DNA from: JAJDOD01 sp050299835
GTDB lineage: Bacteria; Pseudomonadota; Alphaproteobacteria; Rhodobacterales; Rhodobacteraceae
Assembly (NCBI GenBank): GCA_050299835.1
Contig: JBNKWP010000002.1
Span: 124,001 to 188,000, forward strand
Direction of reading: 5' to 3'
Length of the DNA stretch: 64,000 bases
How positions within the stretch are numbered: the first letter of the stretch is position 1; each line of letters opens with the position of its first letter. The translations under genes were made by a program, and so were the position numbers. The notes beneath the pieces are model-generated. The model had not been told where the DNA came from. It saw nothing but the letters and a program-made list of their open reading frames with translations, and ran no database searches. Of this stretch, positions 44,188 through 52,498 are shown in pieces.

Positions 44188-45210
44188 TCACGGTCGCAGC
44201 GCCCGCCCCTCCTGCAGCGTCACCACAGGTCGGACCGGCGCCTTGCCCGCTCCGCCAAGGGCGTCTTCGCCGAACAGCGTGAGGATCTCCCGCAAGCTCT
44301 CCGCGCCGCGCTCCCGCGCCACCCGACCGTCCGGATGCAGACTTTCGGTCACCGCACCCTCGCTGATGACCAACTGGTGTCGCGCGAATAGCAGGTGGTA
44401 GTACCGCACGCCGGTTTGCCCGGACGCCACCCTGACGGTCGAGCCGTTGACCAAAGCCTTCGCCGGAACCAGGATCTGAGGCTCGCCGAACAGCAACTCC
44501 GCCCGCCAGCCCGTCACCAGCACCCGGTGCTGCGGCGAGACACGCATCTCCCGCGCATTGCCCAGAACGCCCGGCGCGAAGACAATCGGTCGCAACTCCG
44601 GCGAGGTTTTCATCCGGGCCGCCGAAATCTCGGTCGTCAGGTTACGCAAGAGCGGCTGCGGCCCCTCATCCACGGTATCGACCAGCGCCCCGGCCACGAG
44701 GTCCTCCACCGCAACCGGTCCGTCCGGGGTCGAGATCAGCGTCCCGGCCACGAAACAGGGGATGGTGTCATAGGGTTCGTCCTGTGCGTCCGATGTCGAG
44801 GCGATGGTGAACGTCTGACCGGGCTGCGGCAGGGTCGGCCCCGTCAGCCCGACATTCACGCCGTTGATCCGGACCACGTAATAGGTATCGCCATCTGTCG
44901 TGGTGAAAGCGAATTCCAGCTCGATCTGGTCTTGCGGCGTTCCGCCTGACGTCGCCGGTCCGTAATCGACGCCATTCACCGTGACCGGTCCGGCGATAAG
45001 CTGGTTGTTCGTCGCCGTCGCGTTGCCGGGAGGATCGATATAGCCGTCATCGAACTCCGGGTCGTCATCATCGATCAGAATGGTGATCGGCGTGGCGCTC
45101 CCCGAAATCGTATAGGTATCGCCAATAACGCTCGTTCCAACCGTGTCCGTGGTGGTGAAACCCGGAGACACATCGTCGAACTGAATGATGGATATGGAAT
45201 AGACCGGCAC
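44188..45210 (-). CDS. Hint-domain protein
   Basis: 340 residues. The N-terminal ~145 are β-rich, acidic and Thr/Gly-rich, resembling secreted repeat proteins without a clear signal peptide. A Hedgehog/intein (Hint) domain begins at Cys152 (PCFVAGTLISTPDGPVAVEDL) and contains the family segment VSPQHRVLV with its His. Roseobacters carry many such proteins, probably exported and self-processed; cargo or role is unknown. Not followed by an intein C-extein, so autocleavage rather than splicing would be expected. Confidence 0.85.
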   Translation of the reverse strand: MPVYSISIIQFDDVSPGFTTTDTVGTSVIGDTYTISGSATPITILIDDDDPEFDDGYIDPPGNATATNNQLIAGPVTVNGVDYGPATSGGTPQDQIELEFAFTTTDGDTYYVVRINGVNVGLTGPTLPQPGQTFTIASTSDAQDEPYDTIPCFVAGTLISTPDGPVAVEDLVAGALVDTVDEGPQPLLRNLTTEISAARMKTSPELRPIVFAPGVLGNAREMRVSPQHRVLVTGWRAELLFGEPQILVPAKALVNGSTVRVASGQTGVRYYHLLFARHQLVISEGAVTESLHPDGRVARERGAESLREILTLFGEDALGGAGKAPVRPVVTLQEGRALRP

Positions 45211-45390
45211 TGATGCACCTACTTCGCAGACGACCTTGCCTCAACCTAGCCCGGTTGGGTCGCTCATAGCAACGCCGTTTGAGGTTTGGTCGGCACCGCG
45301 CAGGCAATCTTATGGGTCTCGGCGTCTTGTCGCCGAACCGGCTTTGGTGTTGAGTATGCGCCATTGTGCGTCGCAAAGAGGACAGATGCG

Positions 45391-46395
45391 GTGGCAGACA
45401 TCTCGGTTCAAACCATACAACTCGACGCCCCCGGCGCACCGCGCCGCTTTGTCTTCGTGCTTCTCGATCAGTTCACGCTGCTTTGCTATGCCTGCGCCGT
45501 CGAAAGCCTGCGCATCGCCAACCGCATGGCCGGCCAGACGCTGTACGAGTGGCGCGTCATCGGCGAAGGCGGCGACACGATCAGTTGCTCCGCTGGCACC
45601 GCCTTCAAGCTCGATGGCGGGCTTGAGGAAACCAGCCGTGACGACACGCTGGTGATCTGCGGCGGGATCGACGTGGCCGCCGCCACCACCAAACCCCTGC
45701 TCAACTGGCTCAGACGCGAAGCCCGGCGCGGCGTCTCCGTCGGCGGTCTCTGCACCGCCGGTTACACGCTGGCGAAAGCCGGTCTGCTGAACGGCAAGCG
45801 CGCGACCATTCACTGGGAAAACCAGGACAGCTTTCTGGAAGATTTCGAGGATGTGACGCTGACCAAATCCGTCTTCGTCACCGACGGCAAGACCTTTACC
45901 ACCGCAGGCGGCACGGCCTCCATCGACCTGATGCTCAAGTTCATCGCCGACGACCATGGGGAGGAACTGGCAGGCGCGGTCGCCGACCAGCTCATCTACA
46001 CCACTATCCGCACCGACCAGGACACCCAGCGCCTGTCGGTCCCGACCCGCATCGGCGTGCGCCACCCAAAGCTGTCATCCGTCATCCAGATGATGGAACA
46101 GAATATCGAGGAACCGCAAAGCCCGTCGCTTCTGGCCAAACAGGTCGGCATGTCCACCCGCCAGCTCGAGCGCCTCTTCCGCCGCTACCTCAACCGAAGC
46201 CCGAAACGCTATTACATGGAACTCCGCCTGCAAAAGGCGCGGAACCTGCTGATGCAGACCGATATGAGCGTCATCAACGTCGCACTCGCCTGCGGCTTCA
46301 CCTCGCCCTCGCATTTCTCCAAATGCTACCGCGCGCAATACGACACCACGCCTTACCGCGAACGCGGCGCCCACGCTGGCAGGCTGGCGATTTGA
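45391..46395 (+). CDS. GlxA-family transcriptional regulator (DJ-1/PfpI sensor plus AraC HTH)
   Basis: 334 residues. N-terminal DJ-1/PfpI-like domain (RFVFVLLDQFTLLCYACAVE, GGLCTAGYTLAKAGLLNG) and C-terminal AraC-type double helix-turn-helix (LLAKQVGMSTRQLERLFRRY, VALACGFTSPSHFSKCYRA). Members often control catabolism of quaternary amines or amino acids; the ligand cannot be read. The GTG at 45391 with GAGGA upstream was preferred; an in-frame ATG at 45286 would add 35 residues unlike the family. Divergent from the Hint gene. Confidence 0.9.
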   Translation: MADISVQTIQLDAPGAPRRFVFVLLDQFTLLCYACAVESLRIANRMAGQTLYEWRVIGEGGDTISCSAGTAFKLDGGLEETSRDDTLVICGGIDVAAATTKPLLNWLRREARRGVSVGGLCTAGYTLAKAGLLNGKRATIHWENQDSFLEDFEDVTLTKSVFVTDGKTFTTAGGTASIDLMLKFIADDHGEELAGAVADQLIYTTIRTDQDTQRLSVPTRIGVRHPKLSSVIQMMEQNIEEPQSPSLLAKQVGMSTRQLERLFRRYLNRSPKRYYMELRLQKARNLLMQTDMSVINVALACGFTSPSHFSKCYRAQYDTTPYRERGAHAGRLAI

Positions 46396-46400
46396 AACGC

Positions 46401-46488
46401 CCTCTCCCCTCTCCCGCCGGGAAAGGGGAGGTGCTGACCCCACCGGTACCGCCTCCCCCTCCCTTGGGAGGGGGATCGAGGGGGAGGC
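46401..46488. repeat. GC-rich extragenic palindromes after the GlxA-family gene
   Basis: Two hairpin-forming blocks: CTCCCC...GGGGAG (46405-46430) and GCCTCCCCCTC...GAGGGGGAGGC (46451-46488, with an alternative inner pairing CCCTTGGG). They resemble dispersed extragenic palindromes and probably end transcription of the regulator gene. Confidence 0.65.
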
Positions 46489-46530
46489 CGCCCCCTTTGA
46501 CACATCTCTCATCCCAAGCTATCCACGCCC

Positions 46531-46701
46531 CACTGAAGAGGAGTACCCGACCAATGGACAACCGCGCCTGATCCGCAGCCCTCAAGCCGGATGACCGGCC
46601 CCACTCTCTTCAGGAGTGCCCCGACAATGGACAAGACCGACTGACCCGTCTCACCGGGACATGTTCCCGTTTTCCAGTCTCTTTTCCGAAAGGCACGAAC
46701 A
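46531..46701 (+). repeat. Tandem hairpin/SD/ATG units with two five-codon mini-ORFs
   Basis: Similar units recur with ATGs at 46554, 46627 and 46702, that is, 73 and 75 bp apart. The first two read AGGAG, ten bases, ATGGACAA and a stop after five codons (MDNRA, 46554-46571; MDKTD, 46627-46644). Hairpins lie between them (CCGG-ATGA-CCGG; CGGGA-CATGT-TCCCG with TTTT). The third ATG opens a longer frame. Looks like duplicated translation-initiation modules; could be a leader or decayed coding repeats. Confidence 0.55.
46655..46673 (+). terminator. Possible terminator or attenuator hairpin
   Basis: CGGGA-CATGT-TCCCG followed by TTTT, placed after the second mini-ORF and before the 59-residue ORF. 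The stem is short, so it could serve as an attenuator as well as a terminator. Confidence 0.4.
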
Positions 46702-46881
46702 ATGCCGAAATCGAAGAAACCCACCCGCAAAAGCGGGCCGCGCAGCCTTGCGCAAAAACCGGCGCGCCGTCTCGCCAACCCGCCGCGTTTCGCGCCGCTG
46801 GACACCATGACAACGCGCGGCTCCGTCGCCCCGAAGGGAGGCCGCCCACCCCGCTTCCCCGGTCGCACCGGAGGACGCTGA
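46702..46881 (+). CDS. Small basic Arg/Lys/Pro-rich protein (hypothetical)
   Basis: 59 residues (MPKSKKPTRKSGPRSLAQ and on), with about 16 Lys/Arg and 12 Pro and almost no hydrophobic core, so likely disordered and able to bind nucleic acid. AAGG lies eight bases before the ATG. No family recognised. It is the third member of the tandem initiation modules. It could be a fortuitous ORF in GC-rich DNA; conservation would decide. Confidence 0.4.
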   Translation: MPKSKKPTRKSGPRSLAQKPARRLANPPRFAPLDTMTTRGSVAPKGGRPPRFPGRTGGR

Positions 46882-47251
46882 CACGCCCCTCTCCCCCGGC
46901 CGATGTCGGGGGAGAGACACAATCTCCAATCGATGAACACAGTGTTAACGAAGATGACCGAACGCTGCGAAACCGGGCTCAAAAACGCCCCGGCACCGAC
47001 ACATCCACCGACGTAATACCGACGTGATACCGACGCAGTACCGACGTGCCGTTCTTCGCCCGAAACCCCCACAAAACATGGCGTTTACGATTTTCCCCGT
47101 TGCCCGCAACTCCCCGGCAACGTTCGCCCCGTTAACCGCTTGCCCGCCCAACACCCGACGTCAGCGACAATCCGCCCCACACACCGCATTCGGCGGCGGA
47201 AGCGTCAGATAATCCTTGCCCGATGCTGACAGCCGTGCCACCTCTACGCCC
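46882..47251. other. Intergenic region before the copper locus, with an 11-bp tandem repeat
   Basis: About 370 bp without a convincing gene. At 47009-47048 the 11-bp unit CGACGTGATAC occurs three times in tandem plus a partial fourth copy, with small variations. Two GTTAAC half-sites are present (near 46943 and 47131). The promoter of the DUF2946/copper-chaperone transcript should lie in this region. Confidence 0.55.
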
Positions 47252-47659
47252 ATGAGAATGTGCGGCTCCAAATTGGGTCGGGGGGCACGCGCGGCGTTCG
47301 TGACGGCGCTGCTTCTTCCCTATTTATTGCTCCAGTCCATCGCATCCGGCGTCATGCCGGTCATGGTGGACGACCAGCTCACATTCGTCATCTGCACCGG
47401 CGACGATCTCGTTGAAGCCACCCTTCTCCCAGACGGCAGTTACGACTTCGACGCAAGCGACAAGACCGACCATCACGCCAAAGGCGAAACCTGTCCCTGG
47501 GCCATTGCCCAGGCAGCGGCAGACCTCACCCCGTCCTACGACCTTCCGGCTCCGACCCTCCAGGCCCACAGCCTCTCCACCCTCCTCTCGACCTCTGCCA
47601 CTCACAGCGGCACCGCGACCCGGTCCCCTCCGGCCCGCGGCCCGCCCCTTCGCGCCTGA
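47252..47659 (+). CDS. DUF2946 protein, CutF/CruR-like copper leader ORF
   Basis: 135 residues. N-terminal hydrophobic export segment (AAFVTALLLPYLLLQSIAS) followed by the DUF2946 pattern: FVICTGDD, then DHHAKGETCPW, giving Cys and His ligands suited to Cu(I). The C-terminus is Pro-rich (SPPARGPPLRA). In Rhodobacter capsulatus (CutF) and Bordetella (CruR), DUF2946 ORFs located directly upstream of copper genes control them at the level of translation. The next gene here is a copper-chaperone fusion, so the same role is inferred. Start uncertain (ATG 47252; 47216 possible). Confidence 0.7.
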   Translation: MRMCGSKLGRGARAAFVTALLLPYLLLQSIASGVMPVMVDDQLTFVICTGDDLVEATLLPDGSYDFDASDKTDHHAKGETCPWAIAQAAADLTPSYDLPAPTLQAHSLSTLLSTSATHSGTATRSPPARGPPLRA

Positions 47660-47686
47660 TCTCTGAAAACATTCAATAATTTTCAT

Positions 47687-47709
47687 GCGGCCCCGGCAAA
47701 CCGGACCGC
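47687..47709 (+). promoter_or_regulatory. Hairpin between DUF2946 ORF and copper chaperone gene
   Basis: GCGG-CC-CCGG-CAAA-CCGG-A-CCGC folds just upstream of the ribosome site (AGGAACGAG) of the chaperone gene. It could mask that site unless ribosomes pause on the DUF2946 ORF; this is inference from the CutF/CruR model. Confidence 0.4.
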
Positions 47710-47731
47710 AGCAGACCAGGAACGAGACAAG

Positions 47732-48694
47732 ATGAAACCCACCCTTTTCGCGGCCTCCGCCGTCATGCTTCTGTCCACCATTGGCGCCCATGCCCATGCC
47801 ACGCTGGGACAGAAGGAAGCGACCATCGGCTCCACCACCAAGGTCACCCTCCGCGTCCCCCACGGGTGCAAGGGCGAAGCCACCCACACGGTCCGCATCG
47901 AGATCCCCGAGGGCCTCTATGCCGTGAAGCCGATGCCCAAACCGGGCTGGACGCTGGAAACCGAAACCGGAGCCTATGAGACGCCATACGACAACCACGG
48001 CACCATCATGGAACAGGGCGTCCGCGCCGTCATCTGGTCCGGCGGCAATCTCGAAGACGGCTGGTATGACGAATTCACCGTGCGCGGCAGCGTCGGTCCG
48101 AACATGGAAGACGGCACCACGCTCTTCTTCCCCGCCACTCAGACCTGCGCAAGCGGCATGGTCGACTGGACCGACACCAGCGGATCGCACGATGTGCCCA
48201 ACCCCGCGCCCAAGCTGACACTTGTCGCCGCTGACGGCGGCCACGGTCATGGTCACCACGGCGCAATGGAGATGGCAGCCAACCACGCCATGGTCGGCGA
48301 TCTCGAAATCACCAACGCCTTCAGCCGCGAAACCCTTCCCAACCAGCCCGCCGGTGGCGGCTTCCTGACCGTTACAAACAAGGGCGCCGAAGACGATGTG
48401 CTGATCTCGGCCACATCACCCGTCTCGGGTCGCGTCGAAATCCACGAGATGAAGATGCAAGGCGATGTCATGCGGATGCGCGAACTCGCCGATGGCCTGC
48501 CCATCCCGGCGGGCGAAACCGTCGAACTCAAACCCGGCGGCTATCACATCATGTTCATGGACCTGAACGCGCCCTTCGTGGAAGGCGAGGCCATCGACGT
48601 GACGCTCACCTTCGAGAAGGCCGGTGAGGTCGCGGTAAAACTGATGGTCGGTCCGCGCGATGCCGATGGTGGCCACGGGCATATGAACCACTGA
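47732..48694 (+). CDS. YcnI (DUF1775)-PCuAC fusion periplasmic copper chaperone
   Basis: 320 residues. Signal peptide (MKPTLFAASAVMLLSTIGAHA) cleaved before HATLGQKEA, so the N-terminal His of a DUF1775/YcnI copper-binding domain would be exposed. Then a His-rich linker (GGHGHGHHGAMEM) and a PCuAC domain (about 190-310) with the Cu(I) set H-x-M...H-x-M seen as VEIHEMKMQGDVMRM and GGYHIMF. The C-terminus GGHGHMNH is again metal-binding. PCuAC proteins deliver copper to cytochrome oxidase CuA/CuB. Normally these are two genes; the fusion puts both in one chain. Confidence 0.92.
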   Translation: MKPTLFAASAVMLLSTIGAHAHATLGQKEATIGSTTKVTLRVPHGCKGEATHTVRIEIPEGLYAVKPMPKPGWTLETETGAYETPYDNHGTIMEQGVRAVIWSGGNLEDGWYDEFTVRGSVGPNMEDGTTLFFPATQTCASGMVDWTDTSGSHDVPNPAPKLTLVAADGGHGHGHHGAMEMAANHAMVGDLEITNAFSRETLPNQPAGGGFLTVTNKGAEDDVLISATSPVSGRVEIHEMKMQGDVMRMRELADGLPIPAGETVELKPGGYHIMFMDLNAPFVEGEAIDVTLTFEKAGEVAVKLMVGPRDADGGHGHMNH

Positions 48695-48727
48695 TCGTCC
48701 AGCACCGACAGGACATTCTAAATCAAG

Positions 48728-48756
48728 GGGTTGGCCCGCATTTCCAGGGCCAACCC
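48728..48756 (+). terminator. Hairpin terminator of the copper locus
   Basis: GGGTTGGCCC (48728-48737) pairs perfectly with GGGCCAACCC (48747-48756), 34 bp after the chaperone stop. No clear T-tract follows, so termination is likely but not certain. Confidence 0.5.
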
Positions 48757-48874
48757 GACCCATCGCATACAGCGCGACATCCGCCTTCCATAACGAACCC
48801 TAATCGCGCCCATCACAAAAACGCTGCCCTCCCCGATCTTCCCACATCCTTCGCGTTCCACTAGCGTCTGCGGC

Positions 48875-50095
48875 ATGGACGCAACCCAGCACGACAGCCG
48901 CTATTCCTGGGCCCGCCTCGCCATCAGCCTGGCGGTGAGCGTCGTGGGTTCCATCGGCATGTGGGCCACCATCGTCGTCCTGCCCGCAATGCAGGCCGAT
49001 TTCGGCGTCTCCCGCGCCGGAGCCACGCTCCCCTACATCATCTGCATGGCGGGCTTCGCGCTTGGCAATCTGCTCCTCGGCCGCGCCGTCGACCGTTGGG
49101 GCATCACCCCAGTCCTTGCCGCCTCCGCCATTGCCCAGGCCGTCGGTTTCGCGCTGGCCGCACTGACCCCCTCGATTACCATCGTCTCGGCGCTCCACAT
49201 CCTGATGGGCCTCGGCTCGGCCGCCAGCTTCGCGCCACTGATCGCCGACGTTTCGCAATGGTTCCTCCGCCGCCGAGGCATTGCGGTCGCCATCGCAGCC
49301 AGCGGCAACTACCTCGCGGGTGCCATCTGGCCCACGCCCATCGCCTGGATCATGGCGGACAACGGCTGGCAGGGCGCCTATCTCGCGCTCGCTGCCCTGA
49401 TCCTCGCCGTGGTGCTGCCCGGCGCGCTCCTGCTTCGCCGCCAGATCGACGCCGCCTCGACCGAACACGCCACCACGGCGGCGGCCACCAAAGCCGCAAC
49501 CATCCGCATCCAGCCCCGCACCCTGCAACTGCTGCTGGCAATCGCGGGCATCGGCTGCTGCGTGGCCATGTCCATGCCGCAGGTCCATATCGTGGCGCTC
49601 TGCATCGACCGCGGCTTCGGCCCGCAGGCCGGGGCCGAGATGCTGTCCCTCATGCTCGCAGGCGGCGTGGCCTCGCGCCTTTGCTTCGGGGCGCTCTCCG
49701 ACCGGCTCGGCGGCCTGCTCGTCCTCGCCATCGGCGGCACGCTTCAGATGCTGGCCCTCGCCCTCTTCCTGGTCGAAGGCGGCATGGCGTCTCTTTACCT
49801 GATCTCGCTGATCTTCGGCCTCAGCCAGGGCGGCATCGTGCCGAGCTACGCCATCATCGTCCGCGAATACATGCCGCCCCGCGAGGCCGGTCGCCGCGTC
49901 GGCATTGTCATCGGCTCCACCATCATCGGCATGGCTTTCGGCGGCTGGGTCACCGGCTGGCTCTACGACCTTACCGGCAGTTACAGCGCCGCGATCTGGA
50001 ACGGCATCGCGTGGAACCTTCTGAATGTCGGCATCGCGCTCGGCCTGTTGTCCCGGCTCGCCTCTCCCCGAAAACCGGGCCTATTATCGGCCTGA
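48875..50095 (+). CDS. Major facilitator superfamily transporter
   Basis: 406 residues and twelve predicted helices. MFS signature between helices 2 and 3 (GNLLLGRAVDRWG) and its repeat in the second half (RLCFGALSDRLGGL). The PSYAIIVREYMPPREAGRR segment resembles the OFA/monocarboxylate branch of the superfamily. Substrate cannot be predicted. Monocistronic, with a palindromic element after the stop. Confidence 0.88.
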   Translation: MDATQHDSRYSWARLAISLAVSVVGSIGMWATIVVLPAMQADFGVSRAGATLPYIICMAGFALGNLLLGRAVDRWGITPVLAASAIAQAVGFALAALTPSITIVSALHILMGLGSAASFAPLIADVSQWFLRRRGIAVAIAASGNYLAGAIWPTPIAWIMADNGWQGAYLALAALILAVVLPGALLLRRQIDAASTEHATTAAATKAATIRIQPRTLQLLLAIAGIGCCVAMSMPQVHIVALCIDRGFGPQAGAEMLSLMLAGGVASRLCFGALSDRLGGLLVLAIGGTLQMLALALFLVEGGMASLYLISLIFGLSQGGIVPSYAIIVREYMPPREAGRRVGIVIGSTIIGMAFGGWVTGWLYDLTGSYSAAIWNGIAWNLLNVGIALGLLSRLASPRKPGLLSA

Positions 50096-50110
50096 AAATA
50101 TTCTGGGGGA

Positions 50111-50146
50111 GTCCCGGACTTGATCCGGGACGGGGGCAAAGCCCCC
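50111..50146. repeat. Paired hairpins between convergent MFS and metallopeptidase genes
   Basis: GTCCCGGA-CTTGA-TCCGGGAC (50111-50131) is followed directly by GGGGGC-AAA-GCCCCC (50132-50146). Preceded by AAAATATTCTGGGGG, similar to the arms of the composite element at 17.5 kb. Probably the same family of extragenic palindromes and a bidirectional terminator. Confidence 0.65.
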
Positions 50147-50156
50147 GACCTCACGC

Positions 50157-51011
50157 TTACAGACGATCCGCCCCGAACGTATCGCAAGCTGCCACATCAC
50201 CCGTCTCATAGCCGGTCGCGAACCAGCGCTGACGCTGCTCCGACGTGCCATGGGTAAAGGTGTGCGGCTGCGGCACCCGTCCCGCGCCCTGCTGCAAGGC
50301 ATCGTCACCGATCCGCTTGGCCGCGTTCATCGCCTCGGCGATATCCCCGCGTTCCAGCGATCCGAACTGGGACTGGACCTGACGCGCCCAGACGCCCGAA
50401 TAGCAATCGGCCTGCAACTCGATCCTGACGCTGATCGCATTCGACTCCGTCTGGCTCACTTGGCTCCTGACCCGGTTCGCCTGAGTGAGTATCCCCAGTT
50501 CCTGCTGCACATGATGCGCGACCTCGTGGGCGACCACATAGGCCGCCGCGAAATCGCCACCCGCGCCCATCTGCCGCTCCAGTGTGGTGAAGAAATTCGT
50601 GTCGAGGTAGACCTTCTCGTCGGACGGGCAGTAAAACGGGCCCGTCGCGCCGCTTGCATTGCCACAGGGCGATGGCGTCACCCCCTTGAACAGAACCAGC
50701 GTGGCCGCGTCATAGGGCTTGCCCACCTGCTGCTGGAAAATCTCCGCCCAGATCTCCTCGGTATCGGCCAGTGTCACGCTCACGAACTGGCCGACCCGTT
50801 CATCGGCCTCTGTCAATTCGACGGACCCCTGCTGCGACGGGGCGTCACCCTGCCCCTGCAACAGCGGTGTCACATCGACCCCGAAGAAATAACCCAGCGC
50901 CAGAACGATCAGCAAACCGCCGATGCCCAGCCCTCCGCCAACGCCACCCCGCATCGGACGGCGACGCCGATCCTCGATATTCGAACTGCCTCTGCGGCCC
51001 CGCCACCTCAT
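50157..51011 (-). CDS. YpfJ-family neutral zinc metallopeptidase
   Basis: 284 residues. An N-terminal basic region, one membrane helix (GGGLGIGGLLIVLALGYFFG), then a zincin domain with HEVAHHVQ at about 170 (HExxH), an acidic third-ligand region (RIELQADCYSGVW) and FFTTLERQMGAGGDFA. Substrate unknown. ATG 51011 with GGAGGG upstream. Divergent from the YqaA gene with a short spacer. Confidence 0.92.
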   Translation of the reverse strand: MRWRGRRGSSNIEDRRRRPMRGGVGGGLGIGGLLIVLALGYFFGVDVTPLLQGQGDAPSQQGSVELTEADERVGQFVSVTLADTEEIWAEIFQQQVGKPYDAATLVLFKGVTPSPCGNASGATGPFYCPSDEKVYLDTNFFTTLERQMGAGGDFAAAYVVAHEVAHHVQQELGILTQANRVRSQVSQTESNAISVRIELQADCYSGVWARQVQSQFGSLERGDIAEAMNAAKRIGDDALQQGAGRVPQPHTFTHGTSEQRQRWFATGYETGDVAACDTFGADRL

Positions 51012-51093
51012 GTCGCCCTCCAAATTCGGCACATGGCCAATTTGCATCGCTAAAATCTTGACGGCAATGTCAAAAAATGGCTTCCCACGCGTC

Positions 51094-51672
51094 ATGATAC
51101 GCGGCCTTTACGACTGGACACTCTCGATGGCGAACCATCGCCACGCCCTTTGGGTGCTGGCGCTCGTGTCCTTCGTGGAAAGCTCGTTCTTCCCGATACC
51201 CCCAGACATTCTGATGATCCCGATGATCCTGGCCGCGCCGAAGCGCGCCTTCGTCATCGCCGGAGTCGCGACCGTCTCCTCGGTTCTGGGAGGTATGCTC
51301 GGCTATTTCATCGGCGCGGTTCTTTTCGACACCGTGGGCCAACCAATCTTCGATTTTTACGGCAAGGCCGATGCGGTGGAAAGCTTCAACAAGAGCTTCA
51401 ACGACTACGGCGCCTGGGCGGTTCTGATCGCGGGCGTGACGCCTTTCCCCTACAAGGTCATCACGATCATGTCGGGCTGGACCGGCCTGTCCCTGCCGAT
51501 CTTCGTTATCTCTTCCGTCGTCGCAAGGGCCTTGCGTTTCTTCGTCCTCGCCACCCTCCTGTGGAAATACGGCGACCCCATCAAGGCGTTCATCGAGAAA
51601 TATCTCGGCCTGCTGTTCACGCTCTTCGTGATTTTGCTTTTCGGTGGCTTCTACCTATTGAGATACCTATGA
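51094..51672 (+). CDS. YqaA/DedA-family (SNARE-associated) membrane protein
   Basis: 192 residues from ATG 51094 (MIRGLYDWTLSMANHRHAL); an in-frame ATG at 51067 would add nine. Multiple membrane helices with the DedA-type motifs ESSFFPIPPDILMIPMILA, GYFIGAVLFD and GVTPFPYKVITIMSGWTG. DedA proteins are linked to lipid-carrier flipping and membrane homeostasis; this YqaA branch is less studied. Overlaps dsbB (ATGA), so the two are coupled. Confidence 0.88.
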   Translation: MIRGLYDWTLSMANHRHALWVLALVSFVESSFFPIPPDILMIPMILAAPKRAFVIAGVATVSSVLGGMLGYFIGAVLFDTVGQPIFDFYGKADAVESFNKSFNDYGAWAVLIAGVTPFPYKVITIMSGWTGLSLPIFVISSVVARALRFFVLATLLWKYGDPIKAFIEKYLGLLFTLFVILLFGGFYLLRYL

Positions 51673-52139
51673 CCGCACGCACTCTCATGCTCCTCGCCGC
51701 CGCCGGTTCGCTCGCTCTCCTCCTCGGCGCTTTCGGCTTTCAGGCCCTCGGCTTCGCCCCCTGCAAGCTCTGCCTCTGGCAACGCTGGCCGCATGCTGCC
51801 GCCATCGCTGTCGGCGCGCTTGTCGTCATGTTGGGCCCGCTGGTCCTTCTCGGCATCGCCGGCGCCCTTTCCGCGCTGGCCACGGCCGGGATCGGAGCCT
51901 ATCACACCGGCGTCGAACGCGGCTGGTGGGAAGGCCCGACATCCTGCACGGGCAGCGGCAACGCGCTTGAGGGACTCTCAGGGGCGGACCTGCTGTCGCT
52001 CGACGGCCCCAACGACATCGTCATGTGCGATCAGGTCGCCTGGGCCGACCCGGTGATCGGCCTGTCGATGGCAAGCTGGAACGTGATCCTGTCGCTTGTC
52101 CTTGCTGGACTGTGGATCGCGGCCATTCGGCGACGTTGA
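51669..52139 (+). CDS. dsbB: Disulfide bond formation protein B
   Basis: Inner-membrane oxidase that re-oxidises DsbA and passes electrons to quinone. 156 residues, four helices. First redox pair Cys32/Cys35 in PCKLCLWQRWPH, second pair Cys93 (TSCTG) and Cys120 (VMCDQ) in the periplasmic loop. The dsbA partner is not adjacent. Start overlaps the YqaA gene stop. Confidence 0.94.
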   Translation: MTARTLMLLAAAGSLALLLGAFGFQALGFAPCKLCLWQRWPHAAAIAVGALVVMLGPLVLLGIAGALSALATAGIGAYHTGVERGWWEGPTSCTGSGNALEGLSGADLLSLDGPNDIVMCDQVAWADPVIGLSMASWNVILSLVLAGLWIAAIRRR

Positions 52140-52147
52140 AGCCAGTC

Positions 52148-52453
52148 TCAATCCGTAACGATCTTGTCCGAATAGACATTCTCGACTTCGGCCCCGGTCA
52201 GAACCTCGCGCAGATACGGCATGAACGCCTTGAAATGGGGAGTATCCTGATGCGCGACATGGGCGGCCTCGGAGGTGAAACACTCCATCAGGACCATTGT
52301 GTCAGAGCGTTCGTGATGCGGAATGAGTTCGAACAACAAGCATCCCGGCTCGTCCCTGCAGCCTCTGGCATATTCAGAAGCCCGGACGACAAGCTCCTCC
52401 CGATCTCCCGGTGCAACCCGAAGATAGCCCAGAATGTACTTCCTGGCTTCCAT
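52148..52453 (-). CDS. Antibiotic biosynthesis monooxygenase (ABM)-domain protein
   Basis: 101 residues, a single dimeric α/β ABM fold: YILGYLRVAPGDREELV, DEPGCLLFELIPHHERSDTMVLMECF and HVAHQDTPHF. Similar small proteins include quinol monooxygenases such as YgiN. Actual substrate unknown. Convergent with dsbB. Confidence 0.85.
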   Translation of the reverse strand: MEARKYILGYLRVAPGDREELVVRASEYARGCRDEPGCLLFELIPHHERSDTMVLMECFTSEAAHVAHQDTPHFKAFMPYLREVLTGAEVENVYSDKIVTD

Positions 52454-52498
52454 GATCTCCTCCCATCATGGACGCAAAGAATACCATACAAGACCGTT

